Below are positions 9,219-20,908 of a stretch of 64,000 nt of DNA, piece after piece. The stretch covers positions 558,001-622,000 of the forward strand of contig NZ_PIPQ01000001.1 in assembly GCF_003987015.1 (NCBI RefSeq), read 5' to 3'. The first letter of the stretch is position 1. Each line of letters begins with the position of its first letter. This DNA is from Aliidiomarina taiwanensis (GTDB taxonomy: Bacteria; Pseudomonadota; Gammaproteobacteria; Enterobacterales; Alteromonadaceae). Both the position numbers and the translations under genes were made by a program. The notes beneath the pieces were generated by a model that saw only the letters and a list, made by a program, of their open reading frames with translations, made no database searches and was not told where the DNA came from.

Positions 9219-10346
9219 TTAGCTTGAAAGCGCTGTGAGTGCGTCTTTGTAATTTAAGCCTAAGGACTCGCCTAATACGTCGTGTATTGCTTTATAAGTA
9301 ATGTCACCCCGGTGCAAATTCAACCCGTTGAGGAAGTTTTTGTCGTCGATCATGGCTTGTAAGCCTTTATTTGCAAGGGCAATACCATAGGGTAGGGTGG
9401 CATTGTTTAATGCAATTGTAGAAGTACGAGCAACACCGCCTGGCATATTCGCTACACAGTAGTGAACCACGTCGTCAATGACAAATGTTGGGTCTTGGTG
9501 TGTTGTAGCCTTCGATGTTTCAAAGCAACCACCTTGGTCAATGGCTACATCTACAAGGACAGAGCCTGGCTTCATTTGGCTAATGTGCTGACGCGTAATA
9601 AGCTTAGGTGCTGCAGCACCTGGAATAAGAACGGCCCCAATGACTAAGTCGGCACGTTGCGAATAGTAGTCGACTGCGTCCACGGTGGAGTAAATGGTTT
9701 TTACGCTGCCACGGAAAATATCGTCCAGTTGGCGTAGACGTGGCAGTGAACGGTCAAGAATTGTCACATCAGCGCCCATACCAAGGGCCATCTTGGCTGC
9801 GTTTGTACCCACCACGCCACCACCAAGAATAAGGACTTCAGCCGGTTGCACACCCGGAACACCACCTAGTAAAGTACCACTACCACCTTGGGCTTTTTCT
9901 AAATGGTGCGCACCCGCTTGAATGGACATGCGGCCAGCTACTTCGCTCATAGGTGCAAGTAGGGGGAGACCGCCGTGGTTGTCGGTCACCGTTTCGTAAG
10001 CAATTGCTGTGACACCCGCTTCGGCTAATAAGCGTGTTTGCTCTGGGTCGGGTGCTAAATGCAGGTAGGTGTATAAAATTTGACCTTCGCGCATCATTTT
10101 ACATTCGTGCGGCTGAGGCTCTTTCACCTTTACAATCATTTCCGCACTGGCAAAAATTTCTTCAGCTGTGTCAGCAATGCGGGCTCCGGCTAGTTCATAG
10201 TCTTCATTGGTAAAACCAATCGCTAAGCCACCGTCGCGCTCAACAATCACTTGATGACCGTTAGCAACATATTCACGTACAGCAGACGGGGTTAAACCAA
10301 TACGATACTCATGGTTTTTAATTTCCTTAGGAACACCTATTAACAT
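9219..10346 (-). CDS. ald: Alanine dehydrogenase
   Basis: A 375-residue enzyme for the NAD-dependent, reversible deamination of L-alanine to pyruvate and ammonia. It contains the N-terminal [17 protein letters not shown] signature with the substrate-contact Arg and Lys region, the central GGG Rossmann motif ([18 protein letters not shown]), and [17 protein letters not shown] at 10346 (MLIGVPKE) is preferred over the upstream in-frame codon; GAGG lies about 9 nt before it. It is divergent from ftsK. In many gammaproteobacteria lrp sits in this gap; here the 250 bp hold no gene. Confidence 0.96.
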   Translation of the reverse strand: MLIGVPKEIKNHEYRIGLTPSAVREYVANGHQVIVERDGGLAIGFTNEDYELAGARIADTAEEIFASAEMIVKVKEPQPHECKMMREGQILYTYLHLAPDPEQTRLLAEAGVTAIAYETVTDNHGGLPLLAPMSEVAGRMSIQAGAHHLEKAQGGSGTLLGGVPGVQPAEVLILGGGVVGTNAAKMALGMGADVTILDRSLPRLRQLDDIFRGSVKTIYSTVDAVDYYSQRADLVIGAVLIPGAAAPKLITRQHISQMKPGSVLVDVAIDQGGCFETSKATTHQDPTFVIDDVVHYCVANMPGGVARTSTIALNNATLPYGIALANKGLQAMIDDKNFLNGLNLHRGDITYKAIHDVLGESLGLNYKDALTALSS

Positions 10347-10596
10347 AGTGAAAGCCTCAAACAATAATTAGGGGTAAAAAACAAGCAAAAAAGCCCCATT
10401 TGTCTGTTCGCAGGGTGCTATTTTTTGCAGCGTCATATTAGCATGTTACACTCATTTGTTAATGTTATTTATGACTGGTGTGAGCAGGAAGTTGAAAGAC
10501 AAGATTTTTACGTTGAACCGGTAACTTTCTTCTGAAGGTTATTTGTGCTGTAACTAACTCGAACGTAGTGCATAGAATGAGGAAGAACAATAAATT

Positions 10597-13152
10597 ATGA
10601 CAGGTGTTCAACGATTATTAGAAGCTGGGCTCATTATTAGCGGCGCAATCAGTATATTTTTACTCACCGCCTTGTTGAGCTTTCATCCGGCAGATCCAGG
10701 CTGGTCACAAGCAGGGCATACCCAAGAAATTCAAAATGCGGCGGGTGCTATAGGCGCGTGGTTTGCCGATATTTTGCTGTTTACCTTTGGCTTGGTTGCC
10801 TACGCTATTCCGTTTTTAGTGATGCTGGCAGGCTACTTTGCCTTTTATCGTACCCGTCAATTGGTGGAAATAGACTACCTGGGGTTAGGTCTGCGTTTAA
10901 TTGGCTCCATTTTACTGGTGTCGGGCTTTGCAGCCTTGTTTACCCTAAACTTAGACTCTGTTTACAGCTTTTCTTCCGGCGGTATTTTAGGTCGGGTCAT
11001 TAGTTCCGCCATGATCCCCTACTTTAATATTCCCGGCACCTTGTTATTGCTAGTGACTTTTGTGCTAACGGGCGTCACCTTGGTGACAGGTATTTCCTGG
11101 CTGAAAGTTGTGGACACCCTAGGTGCTTGGGTTATCGCTGGCTGTTTGTGGGTGTTTAATTTAGCCATGCGTAAACCAGAAACTTCTGCCGACGCAGAAG
11201 CGCTCGACACGCCCCAATTGGAGCTTGCGGAGCCAGAGCAAACAGAGTCGCAGACGCAAGCAAGCAGCCCTTGGCATGCCAAGCTTTTCTTTTGGCGCTA
11301 TTTATTTAAAGGTCGTAAAGCCGCTCCAGAAAACGACTGGGACAGCCTGCCAGTTACCGACAGCCACTTAAAAAGCCCGAGCATGCGCATAGACTCTATT
11401 GATATAGAAGACGAAGCCTTGCCATCGTTTAGCCTCGACGCGGTTGACAGCGAGCCTGAACCAGAGAACTTTGTGGGAATGTCAGCGCAAGAGGTTGTTT
11501 CACCCAGTGAGGAGCCAGTAACAGAAGAAACAACAGACGTGCCGTGGGAAACCGATGTGACAGAGCATGTAGATTCGCCTGTAGAGTCCGTTGAGAGACC
11601 CACCGCAGCACCGGTAGAGAAGCCGACAGTGCCAGAAACAGCTGAGCCGGTGCGCGACCCGTTGCCTTCGTTAGCTTTATTAGATAGGCCAAACCGTGTT
11701 GAAAACCCCTTAAGCCAAGAAGAACTGGATGAAATTAGTCGTACGGTGGAAAACGTGCTGAAAGACTTCGGTGTCAGTGTGCAGGTAGCGGGCGTGCAGC
11801 CAGGACCTGTTATTACACGGTTTGAGCTGGACTTAGCACCTGGGGTGAAAGTGTCGCGCATTTCCAATTTAGCGAAGGATATTGCTCGCAGTTTGTCGGC
11901 TATTGCCGTGCGTGTCGTGGAAGTAATTCCTGGGAAGTCTTATGTAGGGCTGGAACTACCGAATAAAAACCGTGAGGTTGTGCAGCTTCAAGAAGTGCTT
12001 TCTTGTGAGAACTTTGAAGCTTCCGAGTCGCCTTTAACCATGGTGCTAGGTAAGGACATTGCCGGTAAGCCTGTGGTGGTCGACTTAGCCCGCATGCCGC
12101 ATTTACTAGTAGCAGGTACTACGGGCTCGGGTAAGTCCGTTGGGGTGAACGCCATGATCCTTAGCCTGCTGTATAAGTCACAGCCGGAAGATGTGCGGCT
12201 TATTATGATAGACCCGAAAATGCTGGAGTTGTCGGTGTATGAGGGCATCCCTCACTTACTGACCGAAGTGGTCACGGACATGAAAGACGCCGCCAATGCT
12301 TTGCGCTGGTGTGTGGGTGAAATGGAGCGTCGCTACCGCCTGATGTCAGCCTTAGGTGTGCGTAATGTGAAGGGCTACAACGACAAAGTGATGGAAGCGA
12401 TTGAAGCGGGCGCTCCTTTGAAAAACCCTATTTGGAAACCCGGCGACACCATGGATGAAACCGTGCCAGAGCTAGAAAAGCTACCTTATATTGTGGTGGT
12501 GGTGGACGAGTTTGCCGACATGATGATGATTGTTGGGAAAAAAGTCGAAGAGCTGATTGCGCGCATCGCTCAAAAAGCACGAGCCGCAGGTATTCATTTG
12601 ATTTTAGCCACTCAGCGACCATCTGTTGACGTTATTACTGGCTTGATTAAAGCCAACATTCCAACCCGTATTGCGTTCCAAGTGTCGTCAAAAATTGACT
12701 CGCGCACCATTCTTGACCAGCCGGGCGCCGAGCAATTGTTAGGCCAAGGGGACATGTTGTACTTGCCACCAGGCTCTGGTGTGCCAAATCGTGTGCATGG
12801 GGCTTTTGTAGACGACCACGAAGTTCATGCCGTGGTGGCTGACTGGAAATCGCGAAGTGCACCCCAATACTTAGAAGAAGTGTTGAATGGTGATACCTGT
12901 GAAGACAGCCTTTTACCCGGAGAGCAAAGCGAAGAAGACGCCGAGTCGGACCCGCTTTACGATGAAGCCGTGGCCTTTGTCACGGAAAAAGGGCGTGTGT
13001 CTATTTCTTTGGTACAACGTCAATTCCGTATAGGCTACAACCGCGCTGCGCGTATTGTGGAACAAATGGAGCTAAGCGGCGTCGTAAGTACAGCAAGCTC
13101 AGGAGGCGCCCGCGAGGTGCTTGCGCCTCGCGCGCCACGGGATGATTATTAA
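10597..13152 (+). CDS. ftsK: DNA translocase FtsK
   Basis: An 851-residue septal DNA pump that clears chromosome dimers with XerCD. Four to five membrane helices fill residues 1-195, then comes an acidic Pro/Glu-rich linker of about 175 residues, much shorter than in E. coli (1329 residues overall). The motor follows, with Walker [10 protein letters not shown] (about 505-513), Walker [11 protein letters not shown], and a C-terminal winged-helix gamma domain that reads KOPS and contacts XerD ([22 protein letters not shown]). It heads the lolA, rarA, crcB run. No clear LexA box is seen upstream. Confidence 0.97.
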   Translation: MTGVQRLLEAGLIISGAISIFLLTALLSFHPADPGWSQAGHTQEIQNAAGAIGAWFADILLFTFGLVAYAIPFLVMLAGYFAFYRTRQLVEIDYLGLGLRLIGSILLVSGFAALFTLNLDSVYSFSSGGILGRVISSAMIPYFNIPGTLLLLVTFVLTGVTLVTGISWLKVVDTLGAWVIAGCLWVFNLAMRKPETSADAEALDTPQLELAEPEQTESQTQASSPWHAKLFFWRYLFKGRKAAPENDWDSLPVTDSHLKSPSMRIDSIDIEDEALPSFSLDAVDSEPEPENFVGMSAQEVVSPSEEPVTEETTDVPWETDVTEHVDSPVESVERPTAAPVEKPTVPETAEPVRDPLPSLALLDRPNRVENPLSQEELDEISRTVENVLKDFGVSVQVAGVQPGPVITRFELDLAPGVKVSRISNLAKDIARSLSAIAVRVVEVIPGKSYVGLELPNKNREVVQLQEVLSCENFEASESPLTMVLGKDIAGKPVVVDLARMPHLLVAGTTGSGKSVGVNAMILSLLYKSQPEDVRLIMIDPKMLELSVYEGIPHLLTEVVTDMKDAANALRWCVGEMERRYRLMSALGVRNVKGYNDKVMEAIEAGAPLKNPIWKPGDTMDETVPELEKLPYIVVVVDEFADMMMIVGKKVEELIARIAQKARAAGIHLILATQRPSVDVITGLIKANIPTRIAFQVSSKIDSRTILDQPGAEQLLGQGDMLYLPPGSGVPNRVHGAFVDDHEVHAVVADWKSRSAPQYLEEVLNGDTCEDSLLPGEQSEEDAESDPLYDEAVAFVTEKGRVSISLVQRQFRIGYNRAARIVEQMELSGVVSTASSGGAREVLAPRAPRDDY

Positions 13153-13161
13153 GGAATGTGT

Positions 13162-13812
13162 ATGTTGTTAAGTAAAGCGGTTCGTCGTGTTGTAGGTCGT
13201 ATTTTTTTGTGTGTGTCGGTAGCGGGCGGAATGCTGGTAACCAGTAGCTTGCAGGCTCAAGAACAGTCTGTGCAGGCGCAAAGCTTACAGACGCTGTTAA
13301 ACCAAATTCACACCTTAACAGGCCGTTTCGAACAGCATATTTACGAATATGGCGAGCCCGTTGAAGTATTACAAGGGCACTTCGCTTTGCAGCGACCAAG
13401 CCAATTGTATTGGGAAACGGAAGCACCGGACGAGTCAGTTTTAGTGGCTGACGGGGAAACCGTTTGGTATTACTCGCCTTTTATTGAACAAGTGTCTTTG
13501 TACTCGCAGTCAGCCACTATGGCGTCAAACCCGCTCTTGGTGCTTTTAGAAAACAACACCTGGGAAGGATTTTCTATTGAGCAGGTGGCTGGCCAATGGG
13601 TTATTAACGGCGAAGGCGAAGCCCAAGGGCAGCAACTTATTTTAGCCTTTGATGATAACCAACAACTTGCACAAATAGAGTTAAGCGATGCCTATGGCCA
13701 AAAAAGTATTTTTCACCTGCAACAAACACAGCTGAACCAGCCAGTTGCCAGTGAAACCTTTCAATTTGAAGTTCCTCGAGGTGTGGAGATAGATGACCAG
13801 CGTGGTATGTAA
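13162..13812 (+). CDS. lolA: Outer-membrane lipoprotein carrier LolA
   Basis: A 216-residue periplasmic chaperone that carries lipoproteins from LolCDE to LolB. A signal peptide is visible (basic KAVRRVVGR, hydrophobic core, cleavage after SLQAQ about residue 31), followed by LolA features such as [31 protein letters not shown], a [12 protein letters not shown] stretch and a late beta-rich half. I prefer ATG at 13162 over 13156 because AAGGA at 13151-13155 leaves no spacing for the first. It lies 9 bp after ftsK and overlaps the rarA start by one base. Confidence 0.95.
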   Translation: MLLSKAVRRVVGRIFLCVSVAGGMLVTSSLQAQEQSVQAQSLQTLLNQIHTLTGRFEQHIYEYGEPVEVLQGHFALQRPSQLYWETEAPDESVLVADGETVWYYSPFIEQVSLYSQSATMASNPLLVLLENNTWEGFSIEQVAGQWVINGEGEAQGQQLILAFDDNQQLAQIELSDAYGQKSIFHLQQTQLNQPVASETFQFEVPRGVEIDDQRGM

Positions 13813-15185
13813 TGGTTAAGCAGTTTAGTTTAATGGGTGACGAAGAAGAGCAGCAGCCTGCTCAGCGAGCAGCCTCTGCCTCACATTATCAGCCTCTCGC
13901 TGCCCGTATGCGCCCTGTCAGCTTAGACACTTACATGGGGCAGGAGCACCTGCTTGCTCCGAACAAACCCTTGCGCCGTGCTGTCGAGCAGGGTGCACTG
14001 CATTCCATGATTTTCTGGGGGCCGCCAGGCACCGGTAAAACCACCCTAGCCGAATTGATGGCGCGTAGCGTACAAGCCCATGTGGAGCGTATTTCAGCGG
14101 TTACTTCTGGCGTCAAAGACATTCGCGATGCCATTAAAGCGGCCAAAGAGCGCGCTGGCAAACAGCAAACCTTATTGTTTGTAGACGAAGTACACCGCTT
14201 TAATAAAAGCCAACAAGACGCGTTCTTACCCTTTATTGAAGACGGTACCATCGTATTTATTGGCGCCACTACGGAAAACCCAGGTTTTGCCTTAAACAAC
14301 GCGCTCTTGTCCCGTGCGCGAGTCTATCGGTTGCGCTCTTTAACACAAGAGCAACTAGAGCAAGTAATTGACCAAGCCTTGCATGATAATGAAAAGGGAC
14401 TTGGCGAGCGCCAGTTGCAGTTTGAACCTGAAGCAAAAGCCTTTTTGCTGCATGTGGCAGAAGGCGACGCCCGACGCGCCTTAAATTACTTAGAAATAGC
14501 GGCGGACTTTGTGGAGGCGCCCGTTGGCGGCACCATTAGCCGTCAGTTAATTGAAGAAGTGACCGGTGAAAAGGCCATTCAGTTCGACAAAAATGGCGAC
14601 CACTATTACGACTTACTGTCGGCATTTCACAAGTCGGTACGGGGCTCTTCGCCCGATGGCGCCTTGTATTGGTATTGTCGTTTCTTAGCGGCAGGGGGAG
14701 AGCCTTTAGTCATCGCTCGCCGACTGCTGGCTATCGCTTCAGAAGACATCGGCAATGCCGACCCGCGCGCTTTGCAGTTAGCCATTAATGCCTGGGACAC
14801 CTTTCACCGGGTGGGGCCTGCAGAAGGTGAGCGTGCCATTGCCCAAGCGACCTTGTTTTGTGCCAGTGCGGCGAAAAGTAATGCCGTGTATACAGCCTTT
14901 AATGCCATGCTAAAAGAAGCGAAACACGGCCCCTCGTATCCTGTACCTGAACATTTACGCAATGCGCCCACCAAAGTGCATGAAGCGGAAGGCTTCGGTG
15001 CCGAATACCGTTATGCCCATAACGAGCCGGAAGCGTATGTGCCTGGTGAACGTTACTTACCACCGGAATTAGCCAGCACCCAATGGTACCAACCGAGCGA
15101 TCGCGGCTTAGAAAAGCAAATACGCGACAAATTAGACTATTTACGGGCACTTGACCAAGCGAGCCCCTGGCAGCGGGAGCCCTAA
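13812..15185 (+). CDS. rarA: Replication-associated recombination protein RarA (MgsA)
   Basis: A 457-residue AAA+ protein of the clamp-loader group that acts at stalled replication forks. It shows the N-terminal [17 protein letters not shown], Walker [10 protein letters not shown] (about 75-83), Walker [13 protein letters not shown], sensor [12 protein letters not shown], and the C-terminal tetramerisation region ([33 protein letters not shown]). It is nearly contiguous with lolA and crcB and keeps the E. coli order ftsK-lolA-rarA-serS. Confidence 0.96.
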   Translation: MVKQFSLMGDEEEQQPAQRAASASHYQPLAARMRPVSLDTYMGQEHLLAPNKPLRRAVEQGALHSMIFWGPPGTGKTTLAELMARSVQAHVERISAVTSGVKDIRDAIKAAKERAGKQQTLLFVDEVHRFNKSQQDAFLPFIEDGTIVFIGATTENPGFALNNALLSRARVYRLRSLTQEQLEQVIDQALHDNEKGLGERQLQFEPEAKAFLLHVAEGDARRALNYLEIAADFVEAPVGGTISRQLIEEVTGEKAIQFDKNGDHYYDLLSAFHKSVRGSSPDGALYWYCRFLAAGGEPLVIARRLLAIASEDIGNADPRALQLAINAWDTFHRVGPAEGERAIAQATLFCASAAKSNAVYTAFNAMLKEAKHGPSYPVPEHLRNAPTKVHEAEGFGAEYRYAHNEPEAYVPGERYLPPELASTQWYQPSDRGLEKQIRDKLDYLRALDQASPWQREP

Positions 15186-15190
15186 AGCGA

Positions 15191-15541
15191 ATGCTTAGCC
15201 TCGCTGCAGTCGCTCTTGGTGGTGCTTTTGGCAGCCTGCTTCGGTTTATGTTCACGGAGTATGCGAAGCAGCGCTGGGGCAGGTCGATGCCTGCCACGTT
15301 TGGGAACAATGTTTTAGGCTCTTTTTTACTCGGTAGTGCGTTGGCTATTGCTCCATGGCCCGCACCTTGGGGTGCCTTTATACAGCTAGGAGTGTTGGGC
15401 GGCTTCACCACCTTTTCCACTTTTATATTGGAGCTTACCGAGCCTAGTGATGTGCCACTGGGTCAGCGCTTTGTGTATGCCGGAGCGTCCATTGTGGCCT
15501 GCTTGTTGGCGGCCTTGTTAGGGTTAAGTCTATGGCAATAA
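15191..15541 (+). CDS. crcB: Fluoride channel subunit CrcB/Fluc, first copy
   Basis: A 116-residue four-helix membrane protein of the Fluc fluoride-exporter family. Family motifs are GGAFGSLLRF in helix 1, FGNNVLGSFLLG in helix 2, and GGFTTFSTF in helix 3, which lines the pore. Basic residues cluster in the first loop (YAKQRWGR) and near QRF in the third, which by the positive-inside rule puts the N terminus outside. It overlaps the second crcB by 10 bp, implying coupled translation and a heterodimer. No fluoride riboswitch fits in the 5 bp after rarA. Confidence 0.93.
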   Translation: MLSLAAVALGGAFGSLLRFMFTEYAKQRWGRSMPATFGNNVLGSFLLGSALAIAPWPAPWGAFIQLGVLGGFTTFSTFILELTEPSDVPLGQRFVYAGASIVACLLAALLGLSLWQ

Positions 15542-15933
15542 ATAAAGAAGCCATACTGTGGGTTGCCTTAGGCGGAGCTTTAGGGGCTAGTGCTCGCTAT
15601 GGGGTCACACTTTTTTTTCAGCAAAGCGGCACTATGGGTTTCCCTTTTGAGGTTGTGGTCGTTAACATATTAGGTAGTTTGTATTTAGGGCTGGTCGCTG
15701 GCCTGGTTTCTCAAGGAATTTGGCCTGCGCGACGCCTCTGGTTACATGGTGCAGGCTTTGCTGGCGCCTTAACCACCTTTTCCACCTTTGCAACAGACGC
15801 TGTCGAGCTGATGCTACAGCATGAGTATGTGCATGTTGCGGGGTTTGTCCTGACACAAGTCGGAGTAGGCTTAGTGCTGTGTTACACCGCAATGCGCTTG
15901 GTTATGGCGTGTACAAAGGGTGGCAGCAAGTAA
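15532..15933 (+). CDS. crcB: Fluoride channel subunit CrcB/Fluc, second copy
   Basis: A 133-residue partner of the preceding Fluc gene: helix 1 ALGGALGASARYG, helix 2 VVVNILGSLYLG, helix 3 GALTTFSTF. Basic residues lie at the N terminus, in the second loop (ARRL) and in the C-terminal tail (TKGGSK), the opposite pattern from the first copy, so the predicted orientation is reversed. Two oppositely oriented homologues fit an antiparallel Fluc heterodimer, a known variant of this family. Translation probably restarts at the overlap. Confidence 0.93.
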   Translation: MAINKEAILWVALGGALGASARYGVTLFFQQSGTMGFPFEVVVVNILGSLYLGLVAGLVSQGIWPARRLWLHGAGFAGALTTFSTFATDAVELMLQHEYVHVAGFVLTQVGVGLVLCYTAMRLVMACTKGGSK

Positions 15934-15950
15934 GCTGCGTGTATTGTTAA

Positions 15951-17596
<1,646 letters not shown>

Positions 17597-17598
17597 AC

Positions 17599-18342
17599 TT
17601 AAAACCTCACAATATGCTGGCTGTCAGTGCTCAGCAGAGCGTCTAAGGCCTCAGGCGTAAGCAAGCGCACAGGCACACGCAAGTCGTCCGCTGTTAACCC
17701 GGCTTGCTGCAGGGCCTCGGCAGTGGTGTAGAAACCTTCAAATTCAAATATATCCGCTAACATGTCCAAGCGTTTGAATAAGTCTGGCCCCTGGTCTGGC
17801 TCAACTAATTGGGTTAAAGCCATTTTGTTATAAATTGCTGCACAGGGGAGTTCAAGGCTAGCGGCCATTAACAGCATGTCTAGGCCATGGCGAGCCGCCG
17901 GCTGTGTGGCTGGCTCTTGAAAAAGAAAGCTAATGTGCCCCTTGGCACCTGCTTGGCCTTGCTTAACAGCAGGAAACTGCAGTAGGTGGTCGGCATTTAC
18001 TAAATGGCTCATAAAGTCGGTTAGGCCGCCCGCTTGAAACCCAAGGGCGAGGTTGCCTTCTGGCGGTAATTCGGCTTCTAGGCCGTATTGGCTGCCAACA
18101 GTGGCACATACAACGAGGGGGAATGCATACTGCTTGGCCAGTTCAAGCCACTGCTGCTGTAAATTTGGAGCGCCCGCCGGAAACGACAAGAAATGATGTC
18201 CGTAACCTACACCTGGCCCATAAAAGAACACTTGTTCAATGTCATGGCCTTGTTCGGCTATTTGGGTCACTTGGTGAATGGCATCGAGACCCGCATGAAT
18301 GTCGTCTGGGTTGGTTTGCACAAGAAAAATATAGTTGGCCAT
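17599..18342 (-). CDS. TusD-TusC fusion, sulfur relay protein
   Basis: A 247-residue protein with two DsrE-like halves. Residues 1-123 match TusD ([31 protein letters not shown]), with Cys79 at the place of the catalytic TusD Cys78 (LVVCATVG). Residues about 135-247 match TusC ([30 protein letters not shown], and a VRF end). In E. coli TusD, TusC and TusB are separate proteins forming a heterohexamer. No tusB-like frame lies between this gene and tusE or yccA. The next gene is tusE, supporting the role in tRNA thiolation. The domain assignment is by eye. Confidence 0.85.
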   Translation of the reverse strand: MANYIFLVQTNPDDIHAGLDAIHQVTQIAEQGHDIEQVFFYGPGVGYGHHFLSFPAGAPNLQQQWLELAKQYAFPLVVCATVGSQYGLEAELPPEGNLALGFQAGGLTDFMSHLVNADHLLQFPAVKQGQAGAKGHISFLFQEPATQPAARHGLDMLLMAASLELPCAAIYNKMALTQLVEPDQGPDLFKRLDMLADIFEFEGFYTTAEALQQAGLTADDLRVPVRLLTPEALDALLSTDSQHIVRF

Positions 18343-18384
18343 AAAAACCCTTCAGGTTGAATAATAGGGTAAATGTAACAGGGT

Positions 18385-18420
18385 AAAAAAAGCGCCCTGG
18401 GGGAAACCCGCAGGGCGCTC
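18385..18420 (-). terminator. Terminator after yccA
   Basis: A 9-bp perfect stem (18391-18399 with 18411-18419, AGCGCCCTG) followed on the minus strand by a run of six to seven Ts. It separates yccA from the tus genes, leaving about 40 bp for a tus promoter. Confidence 0.82.
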
Positions 18421-18447
18421 TTGCTTGAACCGTTTGCGGGGAAACGC

Positions 18448-19110
18448 TTAGTCGCGTCCGCTGAACGCCATCAATAAGTTTAGTAGGCTAATGAAAATAT
18501 TGTAAAGCGACACAAACAAGGTAGTGGTCGCTAAAATATAGTTACGTTCACCGCCGTGAATAATCTCACTGGTTTGCAACAAAATAGCACCCGATGAAAA
18601 TAGAATAAAGAGGGCACTAATGGCTAGTCCGAGTGCTGGAATGTTTAAAAACAGGTTAGCAACTACGGCTACTAGTAATACCACAAAGCCAGCGACCATC
18701 ATGCCACCTAAAAATGACATGTCTTTTTTCGTGGTCAGCACATAGCCGCTGAGCGCAAAGAAAATAAGCGCGGTGCCGCCCATGGCCATCATCACAATTT
18801 CAGCCCCGCCGTTGGCGACAACCATATTTAAAATGGGGCCAATGGTGTAACCCATAAAGCCGGTTAAGGCAAAAACAAACACAATACCTAAACCGCTATT
18901 GGCGGTTTTATGAATGCCGAATAGTAGGCCGTAGAAACCGACGATCATTAATAAAAAGCCAGGATGTGGTAGGTTTAGCATGCCACTAATTCCAGCCATA
19001 ACGGCACTGAAAGCAAGTGACATGGCTAATAAAGTATAGGTGTTTCGAAGCACTTTGTTGGCTTCAACAGCCGTGTCATGGCGAACTGTTTGTACCGAAG
19101 GATTATTCAT
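18448..19110 (-). CDS. yccA: YccA-like Bax inhibitor-1 family membrane protein
   Basis: A 220-residue protein with seven membrane helices typical of the BI-1/TMBIM family, with a cytoplasmic N terminus of about 25 residues. E. coli YccA is a substrate and modulator of the FtsH protease. The ending AFSGRD, the FVSLYNIFISLLNLL stretch and the place beside tusE are shared with E. coli. AGGAG lies about 10 nt before the ATG. The 190 bp upstream, before the tRNA-Ser promoter, hold no gene. Confidence 0.93.
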   Translation of the reverse strand: MNNPSVQTVRHDTAVEANKVLRNTYTLLAMSLAFSAVMAGISGMLNLPHPGFLLMIVGFYGLLFGIHKTANSGLGIVFVFALTGFMGYTIGPILNMVVANGGAEIVMMAMGGTALIFFALSGYVLTTKKDMSFLGGMMVAGFVVLLVAVVANLFLNIPALGLAISALFILFSSGAILLQTSEIIHGGERNYILATTTLFVSLYNIFISLLNLLMAFSGRD

Positions 19111-19272
19111 TAGATTTTACTCTCCTGTTCGAAGTGATGCTATCACTCAGACCATTGTTGTTCATTCAAGTTCAGCAGTATACCTTATATATGGTGATGA
19201 ATATCAAGAACTAAAGGGGAAAGATATTCAAATTGTTTAAAACAAAGACAAAATGATCGAAAAAGAAGCACT

Positions 19273-19290
19273 TGAAAAATATTTTTCAAA
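19273..19290. promoter_or_regulatory. Perfect AT-rich palindrome upstream of tRNA-Ser
   Basis: An 18-bp perfect palindrome (TTGAAAAATATTTTTCAA) ends 7 bp before the -35 of the tRNA-Ser promoter. It could be an UP-element-like region, a curved element or an operator. Its function is unknown. Confidence 0.45.
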
Positions 19291-19297
19291 ATAGGCT

Positions 19298-19325
19298 TTA
19301 CAAGCGACGAGTAGCTCTTTATTAT
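19298..19325 (+). promoter_or_regulatory. Promoter of tRNA-Ser
   Basis: TTTACA (19298-19303), a 16-nt spacer and TATTAT (19320-19325), followed by a fairly GC-rich discriminator. Expected transcription start is near 19332, about 45 nt before the tRNA. Confidence 0.65.
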
Positions 19326-19378
19326 TCACGCCGTCTTCAGCAAACAAGCGTTATCGCAAGTAACTGCTGAAACACTTC

Positions 19379-19470
19379 GGAGAGGTGGCAGAGCTCGGCT
19401 TAATGCACCTGACTTGAAATCAGACGTAGGTTCATTCCTACCGGGGGTTCGAATCCCTCCCTCTCCGCCA
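19379..19470 (+). tRNA. tRNA-Ser (UGA anticodon)
   Basis: A 92-nt class II tRNA: acceptor GGAGAGG/CCTCTCC, D arm with GAGCTCGGCTTAATGCACC, anticodon loop CTTGAAA giving UGA, a long variable arm, T arm GGGGGTTCGAATCCCTC, and encoded GCCA end. It reads UCA-type serine codons. In E. coli a different serine tRNA sits near clpA and infA. Confidence 0.95.
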
Positions 19471-19480
19471 CATTCCAAGA

Positions 19481-19512
19481 AAGCCCGCATCTAACATGCG
19501 GGCTTTTTTTTT
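19481..19512 (+). terminator. Terminator of tRNA-Ser
   Basis: A 10-bp stem (19481-19490 with 19496-19505, AAGCCCGCAT) with a 5-nt loop and a following T run, 10 bp past the CCA end. Confidence 0.88.
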
Positions 19513-19576
19513 GCCCGCAGCCTGCTTATGATATCAACGTCTTATATCCTGCTATTAATAAGGTAAGCTTCCTTTC

Positions 19577-20908
19577 ATGGGCTATTCATTGTGTAAACGT
19601 AAGTTCTTGCAGTTATGGCAAGTAGAAACTGTACGCTGCTACGAGCGTGGCGAAGGCGTTGCAGACCCTTCGTTACCTGAAAGTGCAAGTCCAGCGGCGT
19701 CCATTGACGCAAGGTTACAAGGCCGAGCGCTGCATTTACTGACAACGTACGGCTTGGACTCAAACTTGCAAAGAAGCATTCAGAACATCAAAGGGGTTGT
19801 TTTCTTGCTGCTGGGCCTGGCGACTCTTTTGGGAATTGGCTTAGCACAAGTGGTGAATAACAGTGCCACTCGCGAATTAAGCCTGCCCTGGGTGCTGTTT
19901 GCTTTGTTGGGTGTGCATTTACTGCTTTATATTGTATGGGCTGCGCTTTATGGCATGAAAGCCCAAGGGACAGGCTGGTTCGCAGGCGTTATGCAGCGAG
20001 GCATGCTGCTGTTCAATAAGAATGCAAAAGCGCAGTATTGCTTACAAGCTTTTGTACACACCTTGCGTCATTATCGTTTGGGCAAGTTACTTTTTTCCGT
20101 GTTTACCCATATGTACTGGTTTATGTTGCTGCTTACAGCTGCCGGTACGCTGGGAGCCTTGTTTTTGTTCCAACGCTATACCTTCACTTGGGAAACCACT
20201 GTTTTAGACCAAGCCACCATGGAACAGCTAGCGCACCTGTTAGGCGCAAGTTTGGCTTGGCTAGGAGGCGCTTTACCTAAGGTGACAGAGTTGCAAGCAG
20301 GCCAGGTAGACACCCAAGTCCAAGTGGGGCGCTGGCTTATTACCATGGTGTTAGTCTATGGCTGTGGTTTACGCCTTGTCAGCGCAGGTGTGTGTGCCTT
20401 GGTACTTATGCGACGTATAAACAAATTAGAGATCGACAAGCAGCAGCCAGGGCTTAGTCACTTGGTGCCTTTGCTTATGCGCAGCCAAACCCGCACCATA
20501 GACAAGGATGGAGCGTTACCGCAAGACACGAATTCACAGATACAACCGCATACAGGAAAGGGCAACTATTTAGTGCATTTAGAGCATGAGCAGCCCATCC
20601 CTTATGGGTTATTTGCTGAGTACCAGGTATTGGGTGTACTGGCCAGCTTAAGCGACGTCGAACGGGTTCAGCAGACGTTGCAAAAGCGCCCTGCGGCACA
20701 CATAGTGCTACTCATCGACACGCAGTTGACCCCCGACCGCGGCAACCTCAGATTGATCAGGAGCTTATTGCCTTTGGCCGCACAGCTCGACTGTTTTCTC
20801 ATGACGCACGAGGGGCACTTTACACCCAGTTGGCAAGCTGCCATTAACGACATGAAAGCTGTGCACCGGGTGCGAGTACGAATAAATAAGGAGCAGCCAA
20901 ATGTTTAA
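19577..20908 (+). CDS. DUF2868 family membrane protein
   Basis: A 443-residue protein that I assign to the DUF2868 family from architecture and its partner gene. Four membrane helices are visible (about residues 73-91, 103-125, 177-197 and 268-290), with a basic N terminus and a C-terminal cytoplasmic domain from about 330 (YGLFAEYQVLGVLASL, HIVLLIDTQLTPDRGN). It overlaps the GTPase gene by 8 bp. In gammaproteobacteria these two families are commonly adjacent, suggesting a membrane anchor and GTPase working together. No function is established. The ATG has only a distant AAGG, so the start is uncertain by some codons. Confidence 0.78.
   Translation: MGYSLCKRKFLQLWQVETVRCYERGEGVADPSLPESASPAASIDARLQGRALHLLTTYGLDSNLQRSIQNIKGVVFLLLGLATLLGIGLAQVVNNSATRELSLPWVLFALLGVHLLLYIVWAALYGMKAQGTGWFAGVMQRGMLLFNKNAKAQYCLQAFVHTLRHYRLGKLLFSVFTHMYWFMLLLTAAGTLGALFLFQRYTFTWETTVLDQATMEQLAHLLGASLAWLGGALPKVTELQAGQVDTQVQVGRWLITMVLVYGCGLRLVSAGVCALVLMRRINKLEIDKQQPGLSHLVPLLMRSQTRTIDKDGALPQDTNSQIQPHTGKGNYLVHLEHEQPIPYGLFAEYQVLGVLASLSDVERVQQTLQKRPAAHIVLLIDTQLTPDRGNLRLIRSLLPLAAQLDCFLMTHEGHFTPSWQAAINDMKAVHRVRVRINKEQPNV

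Noticed and set aside
10347-10596. A missed lrp gene between ald and ftsK
   Set aside because: All frames in the 250-bp gap are broken by stops; it is only a regulatory gap.
11298-11867. A 189-codon open frame on the minus strand opposite ftsK
   Set aside because: It lies opposite the acidic Glu/Pro-rich linker of FtsK, where biased composition gives long Ser/Thr-rich antisense frames. The FtsK frame is clearly the coding one.
15186-15190. Fluoride riboswitch before crcB
   Set aside because: Only 5 bp separate rarA and the first crcB, leaving no space for an aptamer.
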